Below are positions 1-7,875 of a DNA stretch of 64,000 bases, piece by piece. The stretch covers positions 186,001 through 250,000 of the forward strand of contig NZ_BJTC01000001.1 of the NCBI RefSeq assembly GCF_006829085.1, read 5' to 3'. Positions within the stretch are counted from its first letter, which is position 1. The number at the start of each line of letters is the position of its first letter. The notes under the pieces were generated by a model. It worked only from the letters and a program-made list of their open reading frames with translations, was not told the DNA's origin and did no database searches. This DNA comes from Chryseobacterium sp. ON_d1. Lineage in GTDB: Bacteria; Bacteroidota; Bacteroidia; Flavobacteriales; Weeksellaceae. A program made the translations under genes and the position numbers.

Positions 1-746
1 TGAAAGTATTGGAAAGTACTACAGGTACCACAGAAAAGGAAGCCGCTGCAGCAATGGCTCAGATAGATGCCAATAAAGCAAAGGTTTGGAAACAACAGCT
101 TGATTATAACCGGTATAAGAAACTGTATGATGAAGAATCTACTACCAGACAGCGATTGGAAGATGTGAAAGCAACCCTGGATGTGAATGAAAGTGATTAT
201 AAATCGTCACAGGATAATTATGCAGCTTCGGTATCTAAGATCAATGATATTAAAGCAGAAAAAACGGTTGTTCTTGCGGAAATTGCCAGACTTGAAGCAT
301 TGCTGGACCGTCACAAGCTGGATGTAAGTTATACAGCCGTTACTGCAGCCTATGACGGAAGAATGGGAAGAAGGACTGTTGAAGTAGGGCAGATGATTGA
401 TGCAGGAGAAACACTCGCATTTATCGTCAATAATGAAACCGATAAATGGGTAGTGGCCAATTATAAAGAAACACAGATCAGGGATATGCATATCGGAGAT
501 CATGTGAAGATTGTTGCAGATTCCTATCCTGACAGAGAATTCAAAGGAACCATTATTTCACTATCCCCTGCGACAGGATCAAGTTTTTCCTTGCTTCCTC
601 CGGATAATTCCACAGGGAATTATGTGAAAATTGTACAGCGTATTCCTGTGAGAATCAGAGTGGACGGGCAAAGAAAAGATATCGATATTCTGAAAGTGGG
701 AATGAATGTAAATGTATATGCCAATAAAAAGCATTCCAATGGCTAA
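1..746 (+). CDS. HlyD/EmrA-type membrane-fusion protein, 5' end cut off by window
   Basis: This is the periplasmic adaptor of a drug efflux pump, pairing with the MFS gene that overlaps its 3' end. The reading frame is open to the window edge, so the signal anchor and first lipoyl half are missing. What is visible is a long Glu/Lys/Ala-rich coiled coil (about residues 10-95 of the visible part), then the returning barrel-sandwich half (YDGRMGRRTVEVGQMIDAG) and the beta-barrel region typical of HlyD_3. The stop at 744-746 overlaps the MFS start by 8 bases, which suggests translational coupling. HlyD-family membership is secure; the substrate cannot be told. Confidence 0.88.
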   Translation, partial: KVLESTTGTTEKEAAAAMAQIDANKAKVWKQQLDYNRYKKLYDEESTTRQRLEDVKATLDVNESDYKSSQDNYAASVSKINDIKAEKTVVLAEIARLEALLDRHKLDVSYTAVTAAYDGRMGRRTVEVGQMIDAGETLAFIVNNETDKWVVANYKETQIRDMHIGDHVKIVADSYPDREFKGTIISLSPATGSSFSLLPPDNSTGNYVKIVQRIPVRIRVDGQRKDIDILKVGMNVNVYANKKHSNG

Positions 747-2331
747 AAGACAGATGCCTTACTTCAAAAAATGGGCTCCGGAATGGCTGGTTAAGATCAT
801 CCTTTTTTCAATGACCCTTCCGGGAATTATTATCTTTTTTCTTCCGCTGTCCAATGTGAACGCAGCAGCAGGATATTACGGATGTGAGCCGGCTGATATT
901 CAGTTTTCAGTGGCATTATTTTATGCCGGATATGTAGGATTTTACAGTCTGGAAAGAAGATTTTTCAGTTTCCTGGCTGCGAAAGAATATTTTCTTCTTT
1001 TTACCACACTGCAAATATTAGCCTGCCTGATATGCTATCTGACCCGGGAGATTTACATTCTGTTTCCGGTGCGTTTCATACAGGGAATGTTGTTTGCAGG
1101 AAATGTGAATCTCTCACTGACGCTTATTTTTACAAGATTGAGCAGTGAAAGAGCGAGGGAGATCAGCTTTTCAGTATTCTTCGGAATTCTGATTTGTGCT
1201 TTGCCTTTTAATAACCTGATCACTGCAGATCTCATTGATTCCTATAATTTTAATATTGTATATAAAACGGCCATATTCTCATACCTTCCGGGACTTGTTT
1301 TCCTGACACTTACCATGAGCAATTACAGAACCCATGCCAGGTTTCACTTGTATAAACTTGACTGGCAAAGCTTTGGGTTATTCAGTGTTATGCTTGTACT
1401 TATTGGATATATAACCATTTTTGGACAGGAATATTATTGGCTGGAAGATAGCCGGATTCTGGGAAGTGCCATTGCAATTGTTGTGCTCGCAGGTATTTCA
1501 GTATTTCGTCAGCAAGCGATTAAAAGACCTTATATCGATCTGAAGGTTTTCAGATACAGGAACTTTAAAGTAGGTCTGCTGGTCCTCTTTGTGATGTATA
1601 TCTGCCGGTTTGCCTCAGGAATTACAAACAGCTATTTTTCAACAGAGCTGCATCTGGATCCATTTTACATGTCTTATATTAATATTTTCAACCTTGGAGG
1701 ATTGGTTATTGGAGTCATTGTCGCATGCTGTATGGTTTTGCAGAAGAAAAATATACGGTATATCTGGGGGGCGGGATTTTTGATGCTGCTTATCTTCCAT
1801 GGGGTAATGTATTATTCTTTTGATGTTCAGGCCGATGAGTTTAATTATTATATCCCATTATTCATTCAGGGACTGGGGGTAGGACTGATCATGGTTCCGA
1901 CGGTTATATTTATTATTTCTTCTGTTCCTGCTGCCATTGGCCCTTCAGCTGCTGCAACAGCCCTGGCAATACGATACCTCGGATTTTGTATCAGCATCGC
2001 CCTGATCAATTTTTTTGAACTGTTTGAGAAAAGTCGTCACTATAATGCATTTCAGGATCATTTAAGTGCTGTGGATCCGGCTGTTAAAAATTTTCTTCAT
2101 GAGCAGACCGCTAAACTTATTTCAAAAGGAATGCCTGAAGATAAAGCGGTAAAAGCGGCCAATAAGCTGCTGGTAGGCAGAATGAATGTTCAGGATCATG
2201 TCCGCTTTGCAATGGACTATTATGAAATAATGGTGTGGCTTCTTGCTGCGTCACTGTTATTGATTTTTCTTTTCCCTTACCTGAACCGTACCGCCCTTTA
2301 CTTAAAGTCCCGCAGACTTTCACCTGCGTAA
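739..2331 (+). CDS. MFS transporter, DHA2/EmrB-like
   Basis: This is an inner-membrane proton-coupled exporter of about 530 residues that would work with the preceding HlyD adaptor. It has about 14 hydrophobic segments spread over its length, with the first at residues ~18-40. A charged 50-residue insertion lies near residues 430-490, before the last membrane segment. I chose the ATG at 739 (MAKRQMPYFKKW) because it gives a normal short cytoplasmic lead and an 8-base overlap with hlyD; the upstream ATG at 712 is possible. The sequence is divergent from classic EmrB, so the drug specificity is unknown. A hairpin terminator follows. Confidence 0.87.
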   Translation: MAKRQMPYFKKWAPEWLVKIILFSMTLPGIIIFFLPLSNVNAAAGYYGCEPADIQFSVALFYAGYVGFYSLERRFFSFLAAKEYFLLFTTLQILACLICYLTREIYILFPVRFIQGMLFAGNVNLSLTLIFTRLSSERAREISFSVFFGILICALPFNNLITADLIDSYNFNIVYKTAIFSYLPGLVFLTLTMSNYRTHARFHLYKLDWQSFGLFSVMLVLIGYITIFGQEYYWLEDSRILGSAIAIVVLAGISVFRQQAIKRPYIDLKVFRYRNFKVGLLVLFVMYICRFASGITNSYFSTELHLDPFYMSYINIFNLGGLVIGVIVACCMVLQKKNIRYIWGAGFLMLLIFHGVMYYSFDVQADEFNYYIPLFIQGLGVGLIMVPTVIFIISSVPAAIGPSAAATALAIRYLGFCISIALINFFELFEKSRHYNAFQDHLSAVDPAVKNFLHEQTAKLISKGMPEDKAVKAANKLLVGRMNVQDHVRFAMDYYEIMVWLLAASLLLIFLFPYLNRTALYLKSRRLSPA

Positions 2332-2385
2332 GGAAATGGTTTAACAAAAAGTATAGCTTGTCAGCTAATTTTATAGTAGAGTGCT

Positions 2386-2416
2386 GAGACTGTCTGAGAG
2401 GACAGTCTCTTTGTTT
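2386..2416 (+). terminator. intrinsic terminator after the HlyD-MFS pair
   Basis: A 9-bp perfect stem (GAGACTGTC/GACAGTCTC) with a 6-base loop is followed by TTTGTTTT. It lies 55 bases after the MFS stop. Confidence 0.75.
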
Positions 2417-2466
2417 TGATAAAGAATAGATGACCACTTCTGGCCGGAATTGTATGTTTTTTGTCA

Positions 2467-2497
2467 TTGCAGACAAAATCCTTTCTCTCTACATTTG
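2467..2497 (+). promoter_or_regulatory. Bacteroidota promoter for the GlxA-type regulator
   Basis: A TTG at 2467-2469 and TACATTTG at 2490-2497 are separated by 20 bases, matching the TTG/TAnnTTTG consensus. Transcription would start near 2503. This favours the ATG at 2517 (or 2541) as gene start over the upstream ATG at 2430. Confidence 0.6.
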
Positions 2498-2516
2498 TAC
2501 TCATATAGAACGAGAG

Positions 2517-3512
2517 ATGAAGAAAGAATGGCAAACAGGAATGAAAAATATAGTACTCTTAGCATTGCCGGAGGTACAGCTGCTTGATATTGCCGGACCA
2601 TGGGATGTCTTTACATCTGCAAACCGTTTTCTGAGTGACAAACAGGATTTTGGGTATCATGTTTATCTGGTTTCCGGAACTTCGGAAAAGGTAATATATT
2701 CCGGTTCAGGAATGCCTTTATCATGCAGCCATACTATTTATAATATTGATTTCCCCATAGATACTTTACTTGTGGCAGGGACTGCATTGAGTGTGCTGGA
2801 TGAGATCAGTCCCGATATTTATCATTACCTTCAAAATATTGCTCCGGAGGTGAGACGAATGGGGTCTGTCTGTGTTGGGGCGTTTGTCCTTGCCAAAGCA
2901 GGGCTGTTGGATGGTAAACAGGTCACTACTCATTGGAAGTTTGCGGATGCTTTACAGAAATCTTATCCAAAACTGGATGTGAATGTTAATCCTTTCTTTA
3001 TCCGTGACAAGCCGATTTATACTTCAGGAGGTGTTTCTTCAGGGATGGATCTTGCATTGGCTCTGCTGGAAGAAGATTTTGGGAAACCTCTGGCAGTGGA
3101 AGTTGCCCGTCATCTTGTTCTGCATTTAAAAAGATCGGGAGTACAGTCTCAGTTTGGAAATGCATTACCGGAATATGAAATGATGTCTCCTTTTACAAAG
3201 AACGTCTGTGATCTGTTGAAAGATAAGCTTGGTAAAGCCATTACGGTGGAGTATATGGCAGAGTCCCTGAACATGAGTGTCCGTAATTTTTCCAGGGTAT
3301 TTGTAAAAGAATCAGGAATGACACCCGGTAGATTTCTTGAAAAAATGAGGCTGGATCAGGCTATGAATATGTTGGAATATACTGATATAAGTATTGATAT
3401 GATAGCTGATAAATGTGGATTTGGTCATGCTGTTTCTCTTCGCCGTCTGTTTCTTAAACATATTTTTCTTTCTCCGGCACAATACCGGAAAGCATTCAAA
3501 ACGACAGAATAA
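2517..3512 (+). CDS. GlxA-family transcriptional regulator (DJ-1/PfpI domain + AraC HTH)
   Basis: A cytoplasmic transcription factor of about 331 residues. The N-terminal half is a DJ-1/PfpI (class I glutamine amidotransferase-like) domain with a family-typical VCVGAFVLAKAGLLDG segment. The C-terminal ~100 residues form an AraC double helix-turn-helix (ITVEYMAESLNMSVRNFSRV; DMIADKCGFGHAVSLRRLF). The ATG at 2517 is chosen because a promoter element ends at 2497; 2541 is an alternative. The next gene is a stand-alone DJ-1/PfpI protein, a common pairing, so the regulator may control it. The ligand is unknown. Confidence 0.88.
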   Translation: MKKEWQTGMKNIVLLALPEVQLLDIAGPWDVFTSANRFLSDKQDFGYHVYLVSGTSEKVIYSGSGMPLSCSHTIYNIDFPIDTLLVAGTALSVLDEISPDIYHYLQNIAPEVRRMGSVCVGAFVLAKAGLLDGKQVTTHWKFADALQKSYPKLDVNVNPFFIRDKPIYTSGGVSSGMDLALALLEEDFGKPLAVEVARHLVLHLKRSGVQSQFGNALPEYEMMSPFTKNVCDLLKDKLGKAITVEYMAESLNMSVRNFSRVFVKESGMTPGRFLEKMRLDQAMNMLEYTDISIDMIADKCGFGHAVSLRRLFLKHIFLSPAQYRKAFKTTE

Positions 3513-3613
3513 TAGTTTTTCTTATTGATTTTAAATAAAACTGATGATCATTAATCGTCAGCAGGGAAGACTTATATCATCATCTGAAAAATAATCATCT
3601 TAAATATAAAATT

Positions 3614-4246
3614 ATGAAGCACGTACAAAACAGTAAGACAATGAATGTTGCATTTTTAATCTATGACCAGGTTGAAGCTCTTGATTTAAATGGTCCTTTA
3701 GATGTTTTTGTTAAAGCCAATGTAATACAACCTGGCAGTTATCATTGTTTTACTGTCGGAAAAACAAAAGATCCGGTTTATATGGAAGCGAATACAATGG
3801 CTCTTATTCCCACTTATGATATCCATACATGCCCTCAGCCGGATATGATTGTTGTTCCGGGGGCCAATCCTGAATTCATTATGAAATATATTCAGGACAG
3901 GGATTTTCAGGAAACTGTCCTGAAATGGATTAAAACCCATTATGATGCCGGGACCGTTGTATTTACGGTATGTACAGGAAGTATGTTGCTCACCGGAACA
4001 GGCATGCTTACGGATTGTGTTATCACTACACATCATATGCTGTTGGATGCTTTAGAGCAACATAATCAGGAAGCTGATGTGGTCAGCAATGTACGGTATG
4101 TTGACCAGGGGCAATTGATAACTACCGCAGGAATTACAGCTGGGATTGATGCCGCTCTTTACCTTGTTGGAAAGCATCTTGGGCAGAAAACTGCTGATAC
4201 GGTGATAGAGCTTTTTGAATATCAGAATGCCAAATCTGAAAATTGA
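3614..4246 (+). CDS. DJ-1/PfpI family protein
   Basis: A stand-alone DJ-1/PfpI domain of 210 residues. The nucleophile-elbow cysteine is present in FTVCTGSMLLTGTGML, and the acidic residue near the N-terminus (VEALDLNGPLDVF) is also typical. Relatives include isocyanide hydratases and glyoxalase III-like enzymes, but the reaction cannot be assigned from this sequence. It lies about 100 bases downstream of the GlxA-type regulator in the same direction and ends at a strong bidirectional terminator. Confidence 0.85.
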   Translation: MKHVQNSKTMNVAFLIYDQVEALDLNGPLDVFVKANVIQPGSYHCFTVGKTKDPVYMEANTMALIPTYDIHTCPQPDMIVVPGANPEFIMKYIQDRDFQETVLKWIKTHYDAGTVVFTVCTGSMLLTGTGMLTDCVITTHHMLLDALEQHNQEADVVSNVRYVDQGQLITTAGITAGIDAALYLVGKHLGQKTADTVIELFEYQNAKSEN

Positions 4247-4269
4247 GTGTAAAAAATAGACGGATTTGA

Positions 4270-4307
4270 AAATTTCGCCGATCGGAGATCGGCGAAATTT
4301 ATTTTTT
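4270..4307 (+). terminator. bidirectional intrinsic terminator between convergent genes
   Basis: A perfect 14-bp stem (AAATTTCGCCGATC and its complement) with a 3-base loop is followed by TATTTTTTT on + and by TTTT on -. It sits between the convergent DJ-1/PfpI and membrane-protein genes. Confidence 0.85.
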
Positions 4308-4326
4308 TAGATGATGGATATTTTCG

Positions 4327-4830
4327 TTACTGGCGAAAACTGAATAGTTTAATACAAAGAGGTATAAAACCTAATGATATAGCAATATAAACCGCTACCC
4401 GGATAAAATTAAGGGTTTTCCAAAGTGATATTCTGCTTATTATTTCTGCTGAAACAGTAGGTGCTGTTGCAAGATTTTGGAATTGAATAATATTGGGTGC
4501 GAAAAATATTAAAGTCCAGACTCTTACCGCTGCATGAATGACAAATAAAACCAAAAGCCAGTTTCTTACCGGATCAATTTTCCAGCAGAAAATAATAGCA
4601 AGAATGAATGCTATTTCATGTAAAGAATGAAGTATGATCCAGAAAAACTTCAGGCTTAATCCTTCTCCGTCCAGAAGAAATCTGAAGGTATAGGGTGGGG
4701 AAGAAGACCATTTGGGAACAAATAGTAAAGTCTCGAAAATCTGAGCACCATTCATAAGAAAATAAAGCAGTGTGGTAATGCAAAGCCAGATTTCTGCGCG
4801 GGTTATATAAGGGGCAGTTAAATTTTCCAT
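4327..4830 (-). CDS. uncharacterised four-helix membrane protein
   Basis: A 167-residue protein with about four membrane segments (residues ~12-32, ~60-80, ~88-112, ~138-160). The loop between the first two contains FVPKWSSSPPYTF. The overall layout resembles small DUF1772-like integral membrane proteins, but I do not recognise the family with confidence. It starts 10 bases after the stop of the MarR gene on the same strand, so it is likely the second gene of a MarR-regulated operon. Confidence 0.7.
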   Translation of the reverse strand: MENLTAPYITRAEIWLCITTLLYFLMNGAQIFETLLFVPKWSSSPPYTFRFLLDGEGLSLKFFWIILHSLHEIAFILAIIFCWKIDPVRNWLLVLFVIHAAVRVWTLIFFAPNIIQFQNLATAPTVSAEIISRISLWKTLNFIRVAVYIAISLGFIPLCIKLFSFRQ

Positions 4831-4840
4831 GGTTTTATAT

Positions 4841-5299
4841 TTATGGGTTGTTGTTTAAATGATCAGCCGTTTCTTTCATCAGTACAGTTGCTGCTCTGAA
4901 ATAACGCTCAATGGTTTCTATTTCCTTTTTGGAAAAAGTAGAGATTAAACTAACTGTTTTTTGCTGCAGCTCATCGAAAATAGGACCCAGTAATTTTATG
5001 CTGTTCTCAACATTCGGGATAATGATTACTTTTCTTCGGTCTTCCCTGATGAACTGTCTTTTAAGAAGGTTCTTTTTCTCCAGGCGGTCTATCAATCCGG
5101 TTACAGCACCGGTGGTGAGACCTGTCAGCTTAGAAATTTCACCTGCGGTAATCGATTCATATTGCAGAATGAGTCCCAGATATTTATGATCAGTACTGGA
5201 AAGTCCTGCTTTTCTGGCAATGGCCTCGTGCATGAAAATACTGGCATCGGAATAGGCTCTGCTCGCATCTCTGAAGTTTTGGGCATTATATTTAGTCAT
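4841..5299 (-). CDS. MarR family transcriptional regulator
   Basis: A 152-residue winged-helix repressor. The recognition helix and wing are clear (AGEISKLTGLTTGAVTGLID, then KRQFIREDRRKVIII with the DxR motif of MarR wings). A perfect inverted repeat 21 bases upstream of its start suggests autoregulation. It heads an operon with the membrane protein at 4327-4830. Confidence 0.92.
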   Translation of the reverse strand: MTKYNAQNFRDASRAYSDASIFMHEAIARKAGLSSTDHKYLGLILQYESITAGEISKLTGLTTGAVTGLIDRLEKKNLLKRQFIREDRRKVIIIPNVENSIKLLGPIFDELQQKTVSLISTFSKKEIETIERYFRAATVLMKETADHLNNNP

Positions 5300-5319
5300 T
5301 AATTTGCTTATTTAATAAT

Positions 5320-5338
5320 TATCTTAGTTGCTAAGATA
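5320..5338. promoter_or_regulatory. likely MarR operator
   Basis: The perfect inverted repeat TATCTTAG-TTG-CTAAGATA lies 21 bases upstream of the marR start. Size, spacing and position fit a MarR-type operator overlapping the promoter. The binding protein is inferred from position only. Confidence 0.6.
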
Positions 5339-5509
5339 TAATTTGTTTTTTATTCTGCCAAACATTTTCATTACCCTAAACGACACTTTATTTGTTAACT
5401 ATGATTATTACTGAAAAAATTCAATAAAAAAATAAATAACGTAATTGATTTATAAACAGATGTTTGACTTTTTTGAGTTGAAATTTATTACAAAAAAGCG
5501 CCGGAAAAT

Positions 5510-5539
5510 TTGGAATTAAGGAGGGTTTTCCTATCTTTG
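5510..5539 (+). promoter_or_regulatory. tRNA-Lys promoter (TTG-N19-TATCTTTG)
   Basis: TTG at 5510-5512 and TATCTTTG at 5532-5539 are separated by 19 bases, a perfect match to the Bacteroidota sigma-factor consensus. The tRNA begins 43 bases downstream. Confidence 0.75.
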
Positions 5540-5582
5540 CAGTCCCTTAAACAAAGGGATTTACTTGAAAAAGTAAGCGGCC

Positions 5583-5655
5583 GACTCGGTAGCTCAGCTG
5601 GTAGAGCAATACACTTTTAATGTATGGGTCCTGGGTTCGAATCCCAGCCGGGTCA
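5583..5655 (+). tRNA. tRNA-Lys (anticodon TTT)
   Basis: A full cloverleaf of 73 bases: acceptor GACTCGG/CCGGGTC (one T-G wobble), D arm GCTC/GAGC, anticodon stem ATACA/TGTAT around loop CTTTTAA (anticodon TTT), T arm CTGGG/CCCAG with TTCGAAT, discriminator A. CCA is not encoded. A decayed serine recombinase begins directly at its 3' side on the other strand, so this gene probably served as an attachment site. Confidence 0.96.
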
Positions 5656-7184
5656 CTTGTTGGGACAAATCTAAAAAAGCTAGGTTTGTCCCATTTTTTT
5701 TGCTGTTTAATTTGTTGCTATTCTGATAGATAAGATGAATAGCAGAATTTAACCTTGGAGTTCGATGTTTATTGCCATCAAATTCCAAATATTCGGGGAA
5801 CATCGAACTTATTATTTGTCTCTTTTCTTCTGTGTTGCCTTTCTGATAACGGATATCAAGATTAGCAATCTGTTTTAATCCAGATTTAAATAGATCCCTT
5901 ATTTCTGAATTGACAGAAGATAAATTATTCAGCCTATTTTCTAATTGTTCAATTTTCACAGTACAATCATTTTTCAGAAAAAAATATTCATCTTCTTCAA
6001 TTTTTCCATCAACCTTTTCTATAAGAGCTTTCCTTTTACGATGAGTTAATTCTTCAATCTGATTTAGCAGATTCGTTCTTCCTGATTCTGCGTTTTTGTT
6101 TGGGTGTTAAAATCTTCAATGAATGCTTCTGTAAAAATATCAATCATACCTTCTTTAGGAATTAAATACTTAAGTTGCTTGATGAAGATATCATTTGTAA
6201 TTTCTGCTTTAAATCGGACCCCACAAGAGCTTGAGCAATGATAATAGTTGTAATACACTCCCATTTTCCCTTTTGATGCACTTCCGGTAAGCATTTTACC
6301 GCATTTATGACATTTCAGGAACCCACGTAAAGGCAAATTGTCAATTGAAACTACCTTGGGCTTGATTTGTCTTTTTCTACCATCGAGTATTTGCTGGACT
6401 TCATTGAAAATACTTTCTGTTATAAGTGGTTCATGCTGATCCCAAACAAAATGTGCTTTTTCATCTTTATGGGCAGGAACAAAAATTTTCCCACAATACA
6501 ATGGATTTCTAATAGCAACCCAAAAATTATTTTTACTGAATCTGTATTTACCACATGCTTTAAGGCGTACCATTTTCCATATTTGTTCGGTATTGTATTT
6601 GTTGAGAATAATCTGTTCAAAAGCCCATTTCAATAAAGGACCTTCCACTTCGTGTATACCGATGTATTTCTTTTTGTCTTCAGTTATTTTATTGGCATAT
6701 CCTAGAGGAGCGGTTCCCATATATCGGCCTTCTTTTTTAGCACGGCGCATACCATAGAAGGTATTTAGTGACCTGCGGTCATTCTCTACTTCTGGAGTGG
6801 CGAGATAAAATGCAAGCATTATCTTGTTTTCCGGAATGTCAAAATCAAGTGGCTATTCAATGGCTTCCGGCTCTACGTTGAAGGACCGTAGTAAATTGAT
6901 CATCTGGTATGCATCACCTGTCTTACGGCTAAACCTGTCCATTTTGTGAATAATAATAGTAAAGCTGTTGTATTCTTTTTTATTTTCCGTAGCGCCTCTA
7001 AATATTTTTGCCACTCTGGTCTATTAAAAGTCTTAGCAGAGTAGTCCTCGATATAAACATTTCTTATAGTAATGCTTTTAATTTCGCAATACTTTCTCAG
7101 ACGATCTTCCTGATCTCGTTGAGAATATCCTTTATCTGCCTGTTCGTCTGTGTATACACGTACATATAAATCAGCCTGTCTCAT
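5594..7184 (-). pseudogene. large serine recombinase, multiply disabled
   Basis: The N-terminal resolvase domain (from 7184; RDQEDRLRKYCEIKS), the recombinase domain (GRYMGTAPLGYANK) and the zinc ribbon (KCHKCGK ... CSSSCG) are all present but broken. The catalytic serine of the family motif RVST is Tyr here (RVYT, codon TAC). A one-base deletion near 6938-6943 shifts the frame just where KW-DRFSRK should follow. An in-frame TAG at 6853-6855 replaces the Gln of the usual IEQPLDF. A second frameshift lies in an A-run near 6090-6096. The C-terminal coiled coil resumes to about 5660, after which the frame merely reads antisense through tRNA-Lys. It is a remnant of an integrated element. Confidence 0.88.
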
Positions 7185-7242
7185 ACCATCAGCATTATTG
7201 TTAGGGGTAATTCAATTTAAATACATTTGGTAAGATACTGAT

Positions 7243-7377
7243 TTACTGTAATATTGCAATTATCTTAATGAAGTTGAGTAGTGTCTCAGCCTCTTCAATA
7301 GTTACAATTGTTCCTTTTTTTTCCAGTATTTTAACTACTTTTTCAGGAGTTAGTTTCCCCGGCTCTGTTCTTTCCAT
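7243..7377 (-). CDS. small acidic/helical protein, 44 residues
   Basis: This short ORF starts with ATG at 7377 and reads MERTEPGKLTPEKVVKILEK, then an amphipathic helix ending in a hydrophobic tail. The LTPEKVVKILEKKG...EEAETLLNFI pattern resembles small proteins often found beside recombinases and conjugative elements in Bacteroidota, as I recall them; no function is known to me. It lies just upstream of the dead recombinase on the same strand and may be a leftover of the same element. Confidence 0.5.
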   Translation of the reverse strand: MERTEPGKLTPEKVVKILEKKGTIVTIEEAETLLNFIKIIAILQ

Positions 7378-7437
7378 GTTAACTCTATTTCCCCTTAATT
7401 TATAGAGTAAGAGGTTTTGGAAATTACAAAATGGTTT

Positions 7438-7486
7438 TGTTTGGCTGTAAAAGGTTCTGTTTGACTGTAAAAGGTTCTGTTTGACG
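7438..7486. repeat. 20-bp tandem repeat, about 2.5 copies
   Basis: The unit TGTTTGACTGTAAAAGGTTC occurs at 7438-7457 (one mismatch, G for A) and 7458-7477, with a third partial copy to 7486. It lies in the gene-free stretch between the recombinase remnant and cassette 1. Apart from this repeat, the small ORF and the cassette-1 promoter, 7185-7875 shows nothing recognisable. Confidence 0.8.
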
Positions 7487-7822
7487 TTTAGTGAGAATTA
7501 TTGAGTGTTTTAAATTGAAAAATTAAAAGTATATACTGTATTGTTGTTCAATTACACCTCAATTATAATCAGCTTATGTCAGGAAATATAACATTAGTTC
7601 AGGCTTATACCACTCTATTTGTGATTTATGAATTTCTGTTATCTGTTGTTAACTTTTAGAATGTACTAAAAACATGTAGAGTTGTAAATTTTTATTTCGA
7701 AAGTAGTTTCAAGTTCATCATAAGAAAAAGCAATAATTTGAAATTATTTTAAGAAAAAATGCAGGTGATATTATTCATGTTAAATATAATTCATAAATAT
7801 TTTTATAATGATATGAAAAGGA

Positions 7823-7830
7823 TACTTTTG
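7823..7830 (+). promoter_or_regulatory. -7 element of cassette 1 promoter
   Basis: TACTTTTG matches TAnnTTTG, 46 bases before the start of the first cassette-1 gene. No TTG sits at the expected upstream distance, so the -33 element is weak or absent. Confidence 0.5.
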
Positions 7831-7875
7831 CACAGTTAAAAATTAATAACAATAACTCAAATATAAACACTGCGT

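Noticed and set aside
5594..5660. The C-terminal protein stretch LGFEPRTHTLKVYCSTS at the end of the recombinase frame.
   Set aside because: It is only the antisense translation of the tRNA-Lys gene, not a protein domain.
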